Of a DNA stretch of 21,686 nucleotides, positions 1 to 9,159 are shown one piece after another. Each line of letters begins with the position of its first letter. Position 1 is the first letter of the stretch. The translations under genes and the position numbers were made by a program. Location: the IMG/VR virus record IMGVR_UViG_3300001683_001938, positions 1 to 21,686 of that record. One strand, 5' to 3'. The notes under the pieces are model-generated. The model was given only the letters and a program-made list of their open reading frames with translations. It searched no databases and was not told the DNA's origin. The DNA is from a virus.

Positions 1-1112
1 ACTATTGGATCGTTTTTTTGCCTATACATAAAGAATACAAAATTATCAATATCTCTATTTCCAGCATAGTACTTGTAAGGGTGATTTATTACCCTCCCTG
101 TCTTTCTAGTATACGAAACTGGAATTTTTAAAACAGCTTTTTCAAGAAGAAAAGGTCTATCTATATAATTTGACATTTTTAAAAGTTGCGGCGACTGTGC
201 ATGAAATGATCCGCTATAGGGAGCAGCGCCAGATATAGTTGGGGATCCTATACCCTTATACCCCATGCTTTCAAGATCATCCATATCTGATGCCATATAT
301 CCCATATGCGAAGACATGGCGAACTGATATGGTTTAAACTTTGTCTGTGCTTGACCTGGAGCCCATATAGGGGGCTCATCTTGAGGATCGCTAACTTTGT
401 GCCACATTCTTATGGGTAGAGTGGAGCCGTCTGCTGGATCTGTTTTTCCAATCTGATCCCACACATTATTTGTAAAATTAAAATATCTCATTCCTGAATA
501 ATTTTGTTGATAAAATAAAGGATCATCAGATGCAGCTCGACCTATGTCATTTAGCATGCCTGCGTACGTATATCTACTCATAATAGCAGTAGTGCTTGCG
601 GGTATGGGTATCTTTATTTGAACTTTGTCCTTTAAGGGTGATTTAAACCCTTCTACAACGCTTGTCTTTGTACCTGTCATATAGAATTGAGTTCTATCTA
701 GATATATTCTACTTTCATCAAAGGGTGTGAATCCTCCCGCTTGATGAATTGAGAAATCTAAATTTTGATCTGATATGAAGGGTTTTACTGAGCCTGTGAC
801 ATAATCGCACACGTTTACACCAAAGCTTGCACTTGCATTTGGAGATGCAACCCAGTTATTTTTATATTTATTAAAGTCAAATATGTCTAAAACTTGTGGG
901 TATATCACATTGTTAGATGTTACATAGTTTATAGCTCTTGTATCATTAAACGGATCATCAGGTGTTGATATCTCAAACCCAGTTGTCCTCTTAATTGACA
1001 TATACGAGCCCGTTGCGTTATCAAGCTCAGAAATCTTCGCTCTTGTAGAGAGATTAAGATATCCAGACCCAGTCGCGTACGTGTTACTTGATGTTAAAAA
1101 AATTCTTGGCAT
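1..1112 (-). CDS. Virion-associated protein, C-terminus cut by window edge
   Basis: I read an open frame of 370 codons running off the left edge. It begins at ATG 1110-1112 (MPRIFLTSSNTYATG...). The ATG overlaps the preceding gene's TAA by one base (TAATG), so the two are probably translationally coupled. The protein is rich in Ser, Thr, Tyr, Asn and Gly, with no signal peptide or membrane segment, like its structural neighbours. Phrases such as YVTGSVKPFI and APYSGSFHAQSP resemble the Gly-Ser-rich style of the LamG-bearing tail proteins nearby. I do not recognise a named family. Its place at the end of a tail and baseplate gene run suggests a virion, tail or adhesin role; this is inference from context only. 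Confidence 0.75.
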   Translation of the reverse strand, partial: MPRIFLTSSNTYATGSGYLNLSTRAKISELDNATGSYMSIKRTTGFEISTPDDPFNDTRAINYVTSNNVIYPQVLDIFDFNKYKNNWVASPNASASFGVNVCDYVTGSVKPFISDQNLDFSIHQAGGFTPFDESRIYLDRTQFYMTGTKTSVVEGFKSPLKDKVQIKIPIPASTTAIMSRYTYAGMLNDIGRAASDDPLFYQQNYSGMRYFNFTNNVWDQIGKTDPADGSTLPIRMWHKVSDPQDEPPIWAPGQAQTKFKPYQFAMSSHMGYMASDMDDLESMGYKGIGSPTISGAAPYSGSFHAQSPQLLKMSNYIDRPFLLEKAVLKIPVSYTRKTGRVINHPYKYYAGNRDIDNFVFFMYRQKNDPI

Positions 1113-1999
1113 TATCTCTTAGTCCCCGCATATGCTATAGAGTCAACACCTAAAACGAGCTGTGCTCCAGTTACTCCGCTCATTGAAGAGTACGACCCTC
1201 CAGCCATCTGCGTACCAGTCGGAGTAACATAACCATATATACCGCATCCAGACTCATCAGTGAACACCTGATCAAAATGAGACTGCATTAGTTCATTTTG
1301 TTTAGCATTTACTGTATCATTAAAAGGCTTTATTGGTAGCTCTTCAGGATAGTCAAATCCAGGTAGGCCTACGCTAAACCCAACTTTATCATTCATGGCA
1401 GTATCCTGTGCATCTTCATACGGAGGCATCTTATCTCCTGGATAAAACTCTTGAAAAGATAAAATCTTAACTGATCTTCCCGTTATAGGAGAGCCAATCT
1501 CTGGAATTAAATTTGCTCTTACATCATGTGCAACAAATGGGCCCTCATTAAGTGTATTACTCATCTTGTGTCTTATAGCTAACGGCTCTATAATTCCATC
1601 CATCATGCCTGGATCAATCCAGTTGGGACTAAGAAGAACCTCAGGGTACATTGCAGTATCCGGAGAGTTAAGATATGCAACTGGATCATTTAAATCATTG
1701 ATATCATCAAATGGTAAAAACTTTGCTGATGATTCTTTGCCTAAATCTTCAAAAAGTTTTGGCTGGCCAAAGTTTAAAACATCAATCTCGTGATCAAATC
1801 TTGCGCTTGCTCTAAACGGTATTCCCCTTGAAGAGAGATATGGTGTTAGCTTGCACCCAAAATCACTGAAATCTCTTACACTTACGCCCTGCCTAAACTT
1901 ATTAAATCCTGATGTATCCATCCCGCCTGACACCACCTGCGTGTCTCTCTTATAGTCTATATTTACTCGAGGTCTTTCTTTAAATGGTGAAATTGCCAT
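1112..1999 (-). CDS. Hypothetical virion protein (295 aa)
   Basis: This complete gene starts at ATG 1997-1999, with an AGGA ribosome-binding site about 7 bases upstream that overlaps the previous gene's TAG. It ends at TAA 1112-1114, shared with the next start. The protein has no transmembrane segment. It is rich in Pro, Asp, Gly and aromatic residues, with a C-terminal Gly/Ser/Thr-rich stretch (around residues 255-290) typical of beta-rich virion proteins. I do not recognise a family. It lies in a one-strand run after the large LamG tail protein and before another virion-like protein, so a structural role is the likeliest reading. Confidence 0.75.
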   Translation of the reverse strand: MAISPFKERPRVNIDYKRDTQVVSGGMDTSGFNKFRQGVSVRDFSDFGCKLTPYLSSRGIPFRASARFDHEIDVLNFGQPKLFEDLGKESSAKFLPFDDINDLNDPVAYLNSPDTAMYPEVLLSPNWIDPGMMDGIIEPLAIRHKMSNTLNEGPFVAHDVRANLIPEIGSPITGRSVKILSFQEFYPGDKMPPYEDAQDTAMNDKVGFSVGLPGFDYPEELPIKPFNDTVNAKQNELMQSHFDQVFTDESGCGIYGYVTPTGTQMAGGSYSSMSGVTGAQLVLGVDSIAYAGTKR

Positions 2000-2008
2000 T
2001 GTTTTTTC

Positions 2009-2557
2009 CTAATATTTGCAAAGATTTCCTACAATTTGTGATAAGAGTAAGTTTCCCCTATCTGTCTCTCTAGCGAGAGCTTTTAGATAAATTTCATCAA
2101 ATAAATATCTAAATCTGTTTCTCTCTAAAACATGAGACTCAATTATAAAATTGATTCCAAGAAATTTAGTTTTTCTCGGTATGAGCTGTACAATTAGATC
2201 ACCCAGGGAGCTATTAAACCACCTATACATCTCAAAAAATGTTGAATAGTTTAGTTTTTCTTCTATTCTGTTAAAGTAAATCTTTCTTGCTTGATCTAAG
2301 TCTGGATAAATGTCATCAAAAAGCAAGTTTGGCCTACCGAGCGCATTATCAAAGAAAACAAGATCACTAAAAATATTCATAATATCTTCATCCAGTGCCT
2401 TGACTGAAGAGAACTCTATTGTAAATCTAGTGTCATCATCAGGCTCCTCACTTTTTAAAACATCATATACCGGTGCGTTGTAAGCGTATTTGTATTCGTC
2501 TAGAAGCTCCGGAGACTGTAGACTTCTTGGTCTTACCTTGTTGTCAGTTTGAGACAT
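2009..2557 (-). CDS. C-terminal part of the LamG tail protein, in the -1 frame (182 aa from the internal ATG)
   Basis: The frame from ATG 2555-2557 to TAG 2009-2011 codes for 182 residues (MSQTDNKVRPRS...). It has a helical charged region and a PRKTKFLGINFIIESHVLER segment near the C-terminus. I doubt it is an independent gene. No Shine-Dalgarno sequence precedes this ATG, and the same frame stays open upstream to a stop at 2777-2779. That extra stretch of 74 codons looks like ordinary structural protein and contains no ATG or GTG. It overlaps the end of the large protein at 2701-5724, one base out of frame. The simplest reading is that this is the detached C-terminus of that protein. It has no enzymatic motif; function is probably structural. 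Confidence 0.6.
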   Translation of the reverse strand: MSQTDNKVRPRSLQSPELLDEYKYAYNAPVYDVLKSEEPDDDTRFTIEFSSVKALDEDIMNIFSDLVFFDNALGRPNLLFDDIYPDLDQARKIYFNRIEEKLNYSTFFEMYRWFNSSLGDLIVQLIPRKTKFLGINFIIESHVLERNRFRYLFDEIYLKALARETDRGNLLLSQIVGNLCKY

Positions 2558-2779
2558 ATCAAATTTTGGAGAAAGATGACTAAAGTAAAAAGTTTCCGGC
2601 TTTATTATAGTTTTATCTGATTCAAATCCTGATCCACTTATAAAAATTCTATTTTGTGAAAAATCAAATATCTTTATGTCACCAGACGTATCTGAGCTTG
2701 TTATTGGCTGGTCAATTGACCAGTCTGCACGTAGTCTTTGAAATGATCCTGTTGCTGCTTTTTCAAAGTAAGAGGATTA
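2558..2779 (-). other. Upstream extension of the 2009-2557 frame without a start codon; -1 frame relative to 2701-5724
   Basis: Reading upstream of ATG 2557 in its own frame gives 73 sense codons back to a TAA at 2777-2779. They include ATGSFQRLRADWSIDQPITS and SGDIKIFDFSQNRIFISG, a composition like the neighbouring virion proteins. The 2701-2779 part overlaps the last codons of the large protein in the other frame. A -1 shift after the ACT codon at 2767-2769 would join NPLT to FEKAATGSF without a gap. No canonical X-XXY-YYZ slip heptamer is present. The nearest candidate is GAAAAAG at 2758-2764 (minus strand). A one-base deletion or a homopolymer sequencing error explains the data equally well. 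Confidence 0.6.
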
Positions 2780-5724
2780 TTTACGCCTAAGCTTTTAAAA
2801 TTTCTAACATGCTCTTTCCACTCATCTAGTAGCAAACCTTTAGACCAGAACCTAATTTGAGAAACTTGACCGGAGAAGTTTGTCTCGTTAGCTTTTAGTC
2901 TATCTCCTGTTACAGCACCAGGAGCACTGTTAAGAAGAGGTGCTATGAGAAATCTATTGTAAGCAGTGCCGAAATCGCCGTCTGCACCTGTAGATGAAAC
3001 ATTTGCCATACTTTGTGATCCTATAACCACCATTGACCCAGACGGATTATACGTTGAATCAATTACTTGTAATACATTTCCATTGCTAGTTATGCCACCT
3101 GCGTCTTCTTTAAAAAATGATGAAGTTGTAAATATAGCCCCTATCTTTCCATATGACTGTCTTGCAGCTCTAAGGAAATACGAGCTTGACCCAACAGCAG
3201 ATACTGTATCAACTAGATACTTTCCATAATCTTCTGGAATCACATCATCAGATCTAAATCTTCCAAAGGATATATTCCATAAATTTCCATCAAATACGTT
3301 AACTCCTGTGACCTGTAGCTTTAAAAGAGGATCAATATGACTCTTTGATGTGTTTCCTGGTCTCATATACAGCCTTAAAGTTGAACCACTTGAAGTTAAG
3401 CTATTTTCAGTTCCAGATACTAGCAGTAAGTTTGCATAGTGAACTCCCTTTGTAAGCTCAGACTTTGATCCTGTATTGCTTGCTGATACATGGAGCCTTG
3501 CTAGGCTTTGATATGTTCCATATTTTATACCTGATTTTTTAGGAAACTGATATGTTGCCTCATACGTAAAAGATCCAGATGTTAAGAGTCCATCAGATTT
3601 TGTCTGCGAGATTCCGTGCGGCGGATACAGATTTTTATTAACAAATGATAGAGAACCGCTTGGCTCAGGAAAACCAACTTCAACTCTAGAGCCTGATAGA
3701 AAATTTGAAACTATATGAGGAAAGTTATTTGAAAATCCTTGAGGTGTTAAAGTTCCTGCAGATATAATAGCATTGCTTCCTGAGAAATCTAGAGAGCTTG
3801 CGACCTCAATCTTTGTCTCTCTGCGCCCTGTTAATGATCTTTTAGTTGGTCCGCCATACTCTCTGATTGTCATGAGATTATCTGGGTTTATTCCAGCAGA
3901 TCTTATTAGAGATTTTATACTATGAACTGTTCCTTTTGAAACTTTGATGTCATTGTAATTTAAAAGTATTCGCTTCCATATTTCTGACTGAACGAAATTA
4001 AGAGAGTTTAAAGAAGTTACATATTCTCCTTCGATATCTTCTCCTCTTATAAATTGATCAATCGGAGTATTTTGAAACAAAGCAGGAAGTTCTATTCCAT
4101 AATACTGAGCAACAAACGGAAGTAGCTTTCTAGATACAGACTCCTCGTCGTCATAGCTTACGTGAAGAACTTGTGATAAATGATCAATAAAAATCTTTAT
4201 CTCATCATAAAATTTTGCATACAGTAGCATAAATGCTGTTAAGTTTTGTGCATTGCCTAACTTTGCTGATCCAGGAATTGAATTTCCAGAAATTGCATTT
4301 GGAATCTGGCCATCTTCACTTGCAAATCCCTGGTATGACTGGCCCTCTAATAGATAGTGCGAAGGAAACAGTCTAGTTATAAGGTTTGGATTAACTTTAT
4401 CGTAGTCACTTGCTGATGCTAGCAGTCTTGTATTTAAACTTTTTATCAGATAGAAATCTGGAAATAAAACCGGTGATCTACCTGCTCTCTCTCCATACAC
4501 TGGATTTGAGGGCTCACCAGAAGATCCGGTATCTCTTAGTGATATAGAGTAGTTAGAAACTCTAGAGTGCAATGAATTTCCAGAGCTATCTAATACAACA
4601 TTATTTCCTGAATATGATCCTGATGGTTCGTTAAATCTAAAGTATAGCTTTAAATCATCACTGCTGTATATTATTCTACTTTGATATTTTTTCTGATCAC
4701 TTAGTGTTCTTGTTGAGTGAAAAAGCCTAAATTCATCAATAGATCCTGAAAAAGTTACGTACGAGGTAAATACCCTTCCTGTTGATCCCGCTAGACTTCC
4801 AGCACGGGCGGGCATTGCATTGAAGCTTGATCCAGATCCTATTATAAAATTTGAATTTGAGAAAGACAGACTGTCAAATTGAAAAGATGTTGAAGAAGTT
4901 GCAACTAGTGTCTGACTAAGGAATAGATTAAGATTGTTAGTTGACCCTCTATCATATGTTGCGCATATGTGAGAAAATTTTCCCTTTTCAATAGAGGAGC
5001 TTACTAAAAGCCTAGCTGAGCCTGATGCTATAGAGAAGAGCAAGGGAACAGATGTCAGGCTATCTGACTTTGATAATGCAAGTGTAACACTGCGGGTTTC
5101 GTTGTCGCGCTTTTGGCAAATTATCTGGTTGTTATTTTCTTCAGAAGGGACATAGACTAGCATCTCAATAGAAAATGGATTTTCACCAAAATTTATTATA
5201 GATTTTCCACTTTTGTCTCTAGAGAAATCTGGAAATTCAGATCCAGCACTATCAATTACTGGTATAAATGTTCCAAGTTTTTCAGAGTATCCATTTGAAG
5301 GATTTTCATTCACTGCAGTTCCTGAAAATATTAGATACCCATTATTTTTTGGAAATACATCTAAAATATATTTTTCATATCCTGTTAAGGAATCTTCAAA
5401 TGCTTCGACTTGTTTTCTTGATCCGTCAAAAGGATATTCGTTTATTATTCTGTTAAATGCTACGTTTACTTTTGACTGAGCAGAATTAAAAAATGTATGA
5501 TTTTCAAATTTTTCCCAATCAAGTGATATTTCTTGTGTCGATTTTAATCCAAGGCCTGCATCTTCATACCTAAAAGATGAGGTGCTTAATATATTAGTAT
5601 CACTCAATCCCTTTAGAGATACATCCCTAGTTTCAATATTCGATGTCGATCTTCTAGACTTTGATGGTTGAAACAGGGAAGGCGATTGAGGAATACCTGA
5701 TATTGTTTTTCGGTTCTTAGGCAT
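2701..5724 (-). CDS. Large tail structural protein with two LamG/ConA-like domains
   Basis: This 1007-residue frame starts at ATG 5722-5724. Its ribosome-binding site is weak, and the previous gene ends 12 bases upstream. Residues 85-135 form a helical N-terminal segment (DSLTGYEKYILDVFPKNNGY). Residues of about 175-375 look like a LamG/concanavalin-type beta-sandwich (FSIEMLVYVP, then FSHICATYDRG, then GSIDEFRLFHSTRT). Residues 490-625 form a helical module (FYDEIKIFIDHLSQVL, then EIWKRILLNYNDIKVSKGT) reminiscent of tail-protein-I/baseplate connectors. A second LamG-like region spans about 700-985 and ends in FSGQVSQIRFWSKG. This points to a tail or baseplate protein carrying glycan-binding domains. 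The last 22 or so residues are probably out of frame, with the true C-terminus at 2009-2776 in the -1 frame. Family identity is inferred from domain style. Confidence 0.8.
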   Translation of the reverse strand: MPKNRKTISGIPQSPSLFQPSKSRRSTSNIETRDVSLKGLSDTNILSTSSFRYEDAGLGLKSTQEISLDWEKFENHTFFNSAQSKVNVAFNRIINEYPFDGSRKQVEAFEDSLTGYEKYILDVFPKNNGYLIFSGTAVNENPSNGYSEKLGTFIPVIDSAGSEFPDFSRDKSGKSIINFGENPFSIEMLVYVPSEENNNQIICQKRDNETRSVTLALSKSDSLTSVPLLFSIASGSARLLVSSSIEKGKFSHICATYDRGSTNNLNLFLSQTLVATSSTSFQFDSLSFSNSNFIIGSGSSFNAMPARAGSLAGSTGRVFTSYVTFSGSIDEFRLFHSTRTLSDQKKYQSRIIYSSDDLKLYFRFNEPSGSYSGNNVVLDSSGNSLHSRVSNYSISLRDTGSSGEPSNPVYGERAGRSPVLFPDFYLIKSLNTRLLASASDYDKVNPNLITRLFPSHYLLEGQSYQGFASEDGQIPNAISGNSIPGSAKLGNAQNLTAFMLLYAKFYDEIKIFIDHLSQVLHVSYDDEESVSRKLLPFVAQYYGIELPALFQNTPIDQFIRGEDIEGEYVTSLNSLNFVQSEIWKRILLNYNDIKVSKGTVHSIKSLIRSAGINPDNLMTIREYGGPTKRSLTGRRETKIEVASSLDFSGSNAIISAGTLTPQGFSNNFPHIVSNFLSGSRVEVGFPEPSGSLSFVNKNLYPPHGISQTKSDGLLTSGSFTYEATYQFPKKSGIKYGTYQSLARLHVSASNTGSKSELTKGVHYANLLLVSGTENSLTSSGSTLRLYMRPGNTSKSHIDPLLKLQVTGVNVFDGNLWNISFGRFRSDDVIPEDYGKYLVDTVSAVGSSSYFLRAARQSYGKIGAIFTTSSFFKEDAGGITSNGNVLQVIDSTYNPSGSMVVIGSQSMANVSSTGADGDFGTAYNRFLIAPLLNSAPGAVTGDRLKANETNFSGQVSQIRFWSKGLLLDEWKEHVRNFKSLGVNNPLTLKKQQQDHFKDYVQTGQLTSQ

Positions 5725-5736
5725 GCTTTATTACAC

Positions 5737-7305
5737 TCATGAAATTTTAAATCTAGAAGACACATCAGTAAAAATCTGATCAACTCCAGAATCATTAAGA
5801 AGAAAATCAATAGTACAAAGAACTCCAGTCGGGATAGAGTCCATATACATTTCAAAATACATTCCGCCAGAGTCTGTCGAGCAAAGAGTACTATTACTAC
5901 TTTTATCGAATGGAATAATAACTTTATCATTTTCAACATCTCTTATTCTATAGTAGAGAGATGTGTATATTTGACTTTTTGTGACAAAGGGAGTTTTCTT
6001 GTATTTTATCGGCCTGTCAACATCTTCTGCAAATACATTAAATCTGACCTTATCATCTCTTCTGTATTCATCTTGCATATTAGTTACTGTCATTAATATT
6101 CTTGGGCTTTGATTTGTAAAAGATGTCCTGTTTACAGATTTAACAATAACACTCCCTGTTAAAAATCCAACTGTATCATCTAAAGATGACCATATCTCTG
6201 TAAATGTTGCTGATCCTGCATTTTTGATCTCATTTGCCAGTGATCCCCCGAATCTAATTTCACCACTATTTGATCCTGTAAATTGAGATAGCGAAAATGA
6301 AGCAGAGTATACGCCTGAAATAAAGTTCTGACTAAACTTATGCTGAGATCCTGTTATTATTTTCTCAAAATATGTTCCTTTTGATTTTGATCCGCTTTTA
6401 AGTTTAAGAATTATAGAATTTTCTCCAGTTATTTGCGTAGCTGACGCACCAGAAAGTATATTTGACAGTGCACCTCTATGGAAATTATTTAAGAATAGAG
6501 ATCCTGACAGATTGAAATAAAATGATTGATGATGATCTTGAATAGTATCATTAAATCTAACAATTAGCCTGGGCTTATTGTAAAAATTTGAATTCTGTGT
6601 TGATCCAAATCTTTTAACAAATCTTGTCCTCTTGTCAGTTTCTTGAGATCCAGAATATGATATTCTGAAACCATAGTCTGGAATAAGATTTTTTAGAGTC
6701 GCAGAGATTATAGTTGTCACATCTATAGATAAATTTTCTTCACCTGTGGAAAATGTTTGATCCTTCCACAAGTTTACAATACCATTCCCATCATTAAGAT
6801 TTCCGCTTGATATTATGTCAAGATTATCAGATCCCAATAATCCCTCGCGATTTGCACCGGACATATTCCATGCAATAGCAGTGTTTCCAGATGCAGATGC
6901 AGTTATAAAATTACACGAGTCTAAATCAGCAAATGTAACAATATCTCTTCCCATACCTTCATCAAATGACCTAGATAGCGGAAATACTATCATCTTAAAA
7001 TTAGACGGACAAGTTTGTCCGCCATAGACATCTTTCATTTCAAGAGTACACTTAAAAGAAGAATTAGAGCTTGATATATCTAGAATTGATCCAGTTAGCT
7101 GTCTCAATGGGCCAAGATCAAACTTTACAAGTGCTCTGCTAATCTCTGTAGGAGATGCATCTGATCCAGATGTAGACTCAGAATAAAGCTTAAATAAGTC
7201 TATAGTTGCTGCACGGCCTACGTTTGCGTCAGTTACTCTATAACTGTTATTTATTATCTTGTTAGTTATATAAGTGTCGCTACTAGCTGTTAAAATTCTA
7301 TACAT
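5737..7305 (-). CDS. Tail fibre/adhesin-like virion protein with CBM96-like N-terminus
   Basis: The gene codes for 522 residues from ATG 7303-7305 to TGA 5737-5739, three bases after the gp6-like gene (TAG 7308-7310). The first ~70 residues (ASSDTYITN, then DANVGRAATIDLFKLY, then RALVKFDLGPL) match the pattern of CBM96/DNRLRE-type beta-sandwich domains. In those, a Ser/Ala-Asp-Thr-Tyr start is followed by Asn-x-Gly and a Lys-Phe-Asp-Leu strand. The centre is rich in Ser, Gly and Thr repeats of the form TGSxxx. The C-terminus has alternating beta-type segments ending in FKIS. No membrane segment is present. Lying directly after the wedge genes, it is likely a fibre or baseplate-periphery protein; the carbohydrate-binding role is inferred. 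Confidence 0.75.
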   Translation of the reverse strand: MYRILTASSDTYITNKIINNSYRVTDANVGRAATIDLFKLYSESTSGSDASPTEISRALVKFDLGPLRQLTGSILDISSSNSSFKCTLEMKDVYGGQTCPSNFKMIVFPLSRSFDEGMGRDIVTFADLDSCNFITASASGNTAIAWNMSGANREGLLGSDNLDIISSGNLNDGNGIVNLWKDQTFSTGEENLSIDVTTIISATLKNLIPDYGFRISYSGSQETDKRTRFVKRFGSTQNSNFYNKPRLIVRFNDTIQDHHQSFYFNLSGSLFLNNFHRGALSNILSGASATQITGENSIILKLKSGSKSKGTYFEKIITGSQHKFSQNFISGVYSASFSLSQFTGSNSGEIRFGGSLANEIKNAGSATFTEIWSSLDDTVGFLTGSVIVKSVNRTSFTNQSPRILMTVTNMQDEYRRDDKVRFNVFAEDVDRPIKYKKTPFVTKSQIYTSLYYRIRDVENDKVIIPFDKSSNSTLCSTDSGGMYFEMYMDSIPTGVLCTIDFLLNDSGVDQIFTDVSSRFKIS

Positions 7306-7307
7306 TT

Positions 7308-9155
7308 CTATCTCGCCTGGCCGATAATATCATCTTCTGGATATTTTAATTCAAATATTGACCCTTGTGATGGTACAATAATTCCCCTATCTGTGTTTCC
7401 ATTTACGTTGAATGAAACATTACTATATACTCTTCCATCAATTAATCCATTAAGACTTGTGATTTTAAAATTAACTAATCCAACAACACCTTGAGTATTT
7501 ATTATTATATTTACGATATCTGATGTTGACAGTGTTTGATCTATTTGAAAATTATCAATAAGCATATATGACTTAATTGCTGCGTTAATTTTTTGAATGA
7601 CTAGCGAAGAGTTTGATGACTCGTCTATTCTGACGCCGTAAAATATTTTTAAATTAACTATAGCTGTATCTATTATATCAATTGCATCTGATATCAGTCT
7701 AAACTCATTAAGATACCTGCTTAGGTTTAGCTTAAGAGAGTCAGGAGATATGATTAGCTTACCATCAGTATCTCTGCTTATAATATTCAGTATTGATGCT
7801 AAGGGATTGTTTGGATGCTCTCTTATGCCAACTCTAAATACTCTTCCAAAATTAGATGGCATTGTATAAACCCTAGCTATAAGGTCAGCCTTTGTTACAA
7901 TTCTTGACTGAGAATTTTGAAATGATAGTGCAGTTGACCTTAATTCATTTAAAGTTAGAGGAGACTCTCCACCCTTCGCATCAAGAGAATTTGAAACTTC
8001 AAGAGACGCACGTATCTTTGAAATGTTTGTTGAAGATACTGATGATGAAAACTTTGACAAAAGACTTGAGACAGACGTTATAGAGCCGGCACCAACATTA
8101 TGAGAAAGACCTCCGCCAGACTTATATGTTATAGTTATTGTTGTATTTCTTGGAGCTATTCCTAAAGTCCTAGTCTTTAAGAGACTGTTTGGATCAAGTG
8201 TAAATCTAGATATCGTTTTTTTCTTTCCGTAAAGTGATATAGCTATATCACTAGGATCAGGCATGATGTCGTTATCAGTAGATTCTGCACTTCCTCCTCC
8301 GAACCTAATAGTTGTTAACCCTGTTGATCTACTTGTAGTTGAAACAAATCTATATGGTGCTGGAATGATCTCCATGTTATCACTAACAAGATCAGAGTCA
8401 CTTAAAGTATTTGCAACTCTTTTAAATACAGTATCTTGAGATAGTGATTCAACTTCATAATACTCATTTCCATCTGAATCTAAGATAGATGTTATCTCAG
8501 ATACGTTTGATCCATTTAGTGTATATGTCATAAATGATTTAAACGTATCCGGGACTGTAAAAGTATCAGATGTAGATAATCCTGACGTGCAAAATCCTCT
8601 CATCTTTAATGAAAAAGAAGACGGATTTCCGCTAGAGTCAGTTTTCATTGTCTTGTAATCTACGACTAGCTTTCCTTGACTATTCTTTGCTCCAAAATTA
8701 AGATCTTCCAAGAGCTCAAATCTTATTCCAGATGTTGAAGATAGAGTAGTTCCCATTTTTATTATTGGAAGATTATAAGCTATCGGAATATACTCGTTGT
8801 TTTTTAACTCTGATCCGACCTCTATGTAGAAATCTACATAAGCTGTTGATGGTGCTGCACCTCTTATCTTAACGCCAGCTGTTCTTATTAGCCTTTCAAT
8901 ATTTGAACTCTCAACTGCTGTTAATATATTAAGCTCATTATACTGATGATCTAGATAGTATGACATGACATCTCCGATATATGCATTCATCTCAATAAAC
9001 ATCCCTGCAAGTCCGTTTTGAGAAAAATCTGATATCTTATCAGAGAAATACGTCTGACCATATTCTACTAATTCAGCTCTTAGAGAATTAAAATCTTTAT
9101 TAAGATATGATCTCTGATTGCCCCTTATGCTTTTAACTAAATTTTTCTTAGACAT
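7308..9155 (-). CDS. Baseplate wedge protein, gp6/baseplate-J-like
   Basis: This is a 615-residue protein starting at ATG 9153-9155, with an AGGG ribosome-binding site overlapping the end of the gp25-like gene. Residues 15-100 hold the helical N-terminus typical of baseplate-J/gp6 proteins (FNSLRAELVEY, GLAGMFIEMNAYIGDVMSYY, ESSNIERLIRTAGVKIRGA). The centre is beta-rich. The C-terminal third has the family's usual features: LRSTALSFQNSQSRIVTKAD, RVGIREHPNNP and LSTSDIVNIIINTQGV. T4 gp6 forms the wedge ring that joins neighbouring wedges and changes shape at sheath contraction. It follows gp25 as in many contractile phages. I am confident of the family and less so of one-to-one equivalence with T4 gp6. 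Confidence 0.88.
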   Translation of the reverse strand: MSKKNLVKSIRGNQRSYLNKDFNSLRAELVEYGQTYFSDKISDFSQNGLAGMFIEMNAYIGDVMSYYLDHQYNELNILTAVESSNIERLIRTAGVKIRGAAPSTAYVDFYIEVGSELKNNEYIPIAYNLPIIKMGTTLSSTSGIRFELLEDLNFGAKNSQGKLVVDYKTMKTDSSGNPSSFSLKMRGFCTSGLSTSDTFTVPDTFKSFMTYTLNGSNVSEITSILDSDGNEYYEVESLSQDTVFKRVANTLSDSDLVSDNMEIIPAPYRFVSTTSRSTGLTTIRFGGGSAESTDNDIMPDPSDIAISLYGKKKTISRFTLDPNSLLKTRTLGIAPRNTTITITYKSGGGLSHNVGAGSITSVSSLLSKFSSSVSSTNISKIRASLEVSNSLDAKGGESPLTLNELRSTALSFQNSQSRIVTKADLIARVYTMPSNFGRVFRVGIREHPNNPLASILNIISRDTDGKLIISPDSLKLNLSRYLNEFRLISDAIDIIDTAIVNLKIFYGVRIDESSNSSLVIQKINAAIKSYMLIDNFQIDQTLSTSDIVNIIINTQGVVGLVNFKITSLNGLIDGRVYSNVSFNVNGNTDRGIIVPSQGSIFELKYPEDDIIGQAR

Positions 9156-9159
9156 AATA

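Noticed and set aside
5613-5939. Minus-strand frame of 108 codons overlapping the LamG and fibre genes
   Set aside because: It straddles two real genes in another frame and its product is an implausible Leu/Phe/Ile/Cys-rich string.
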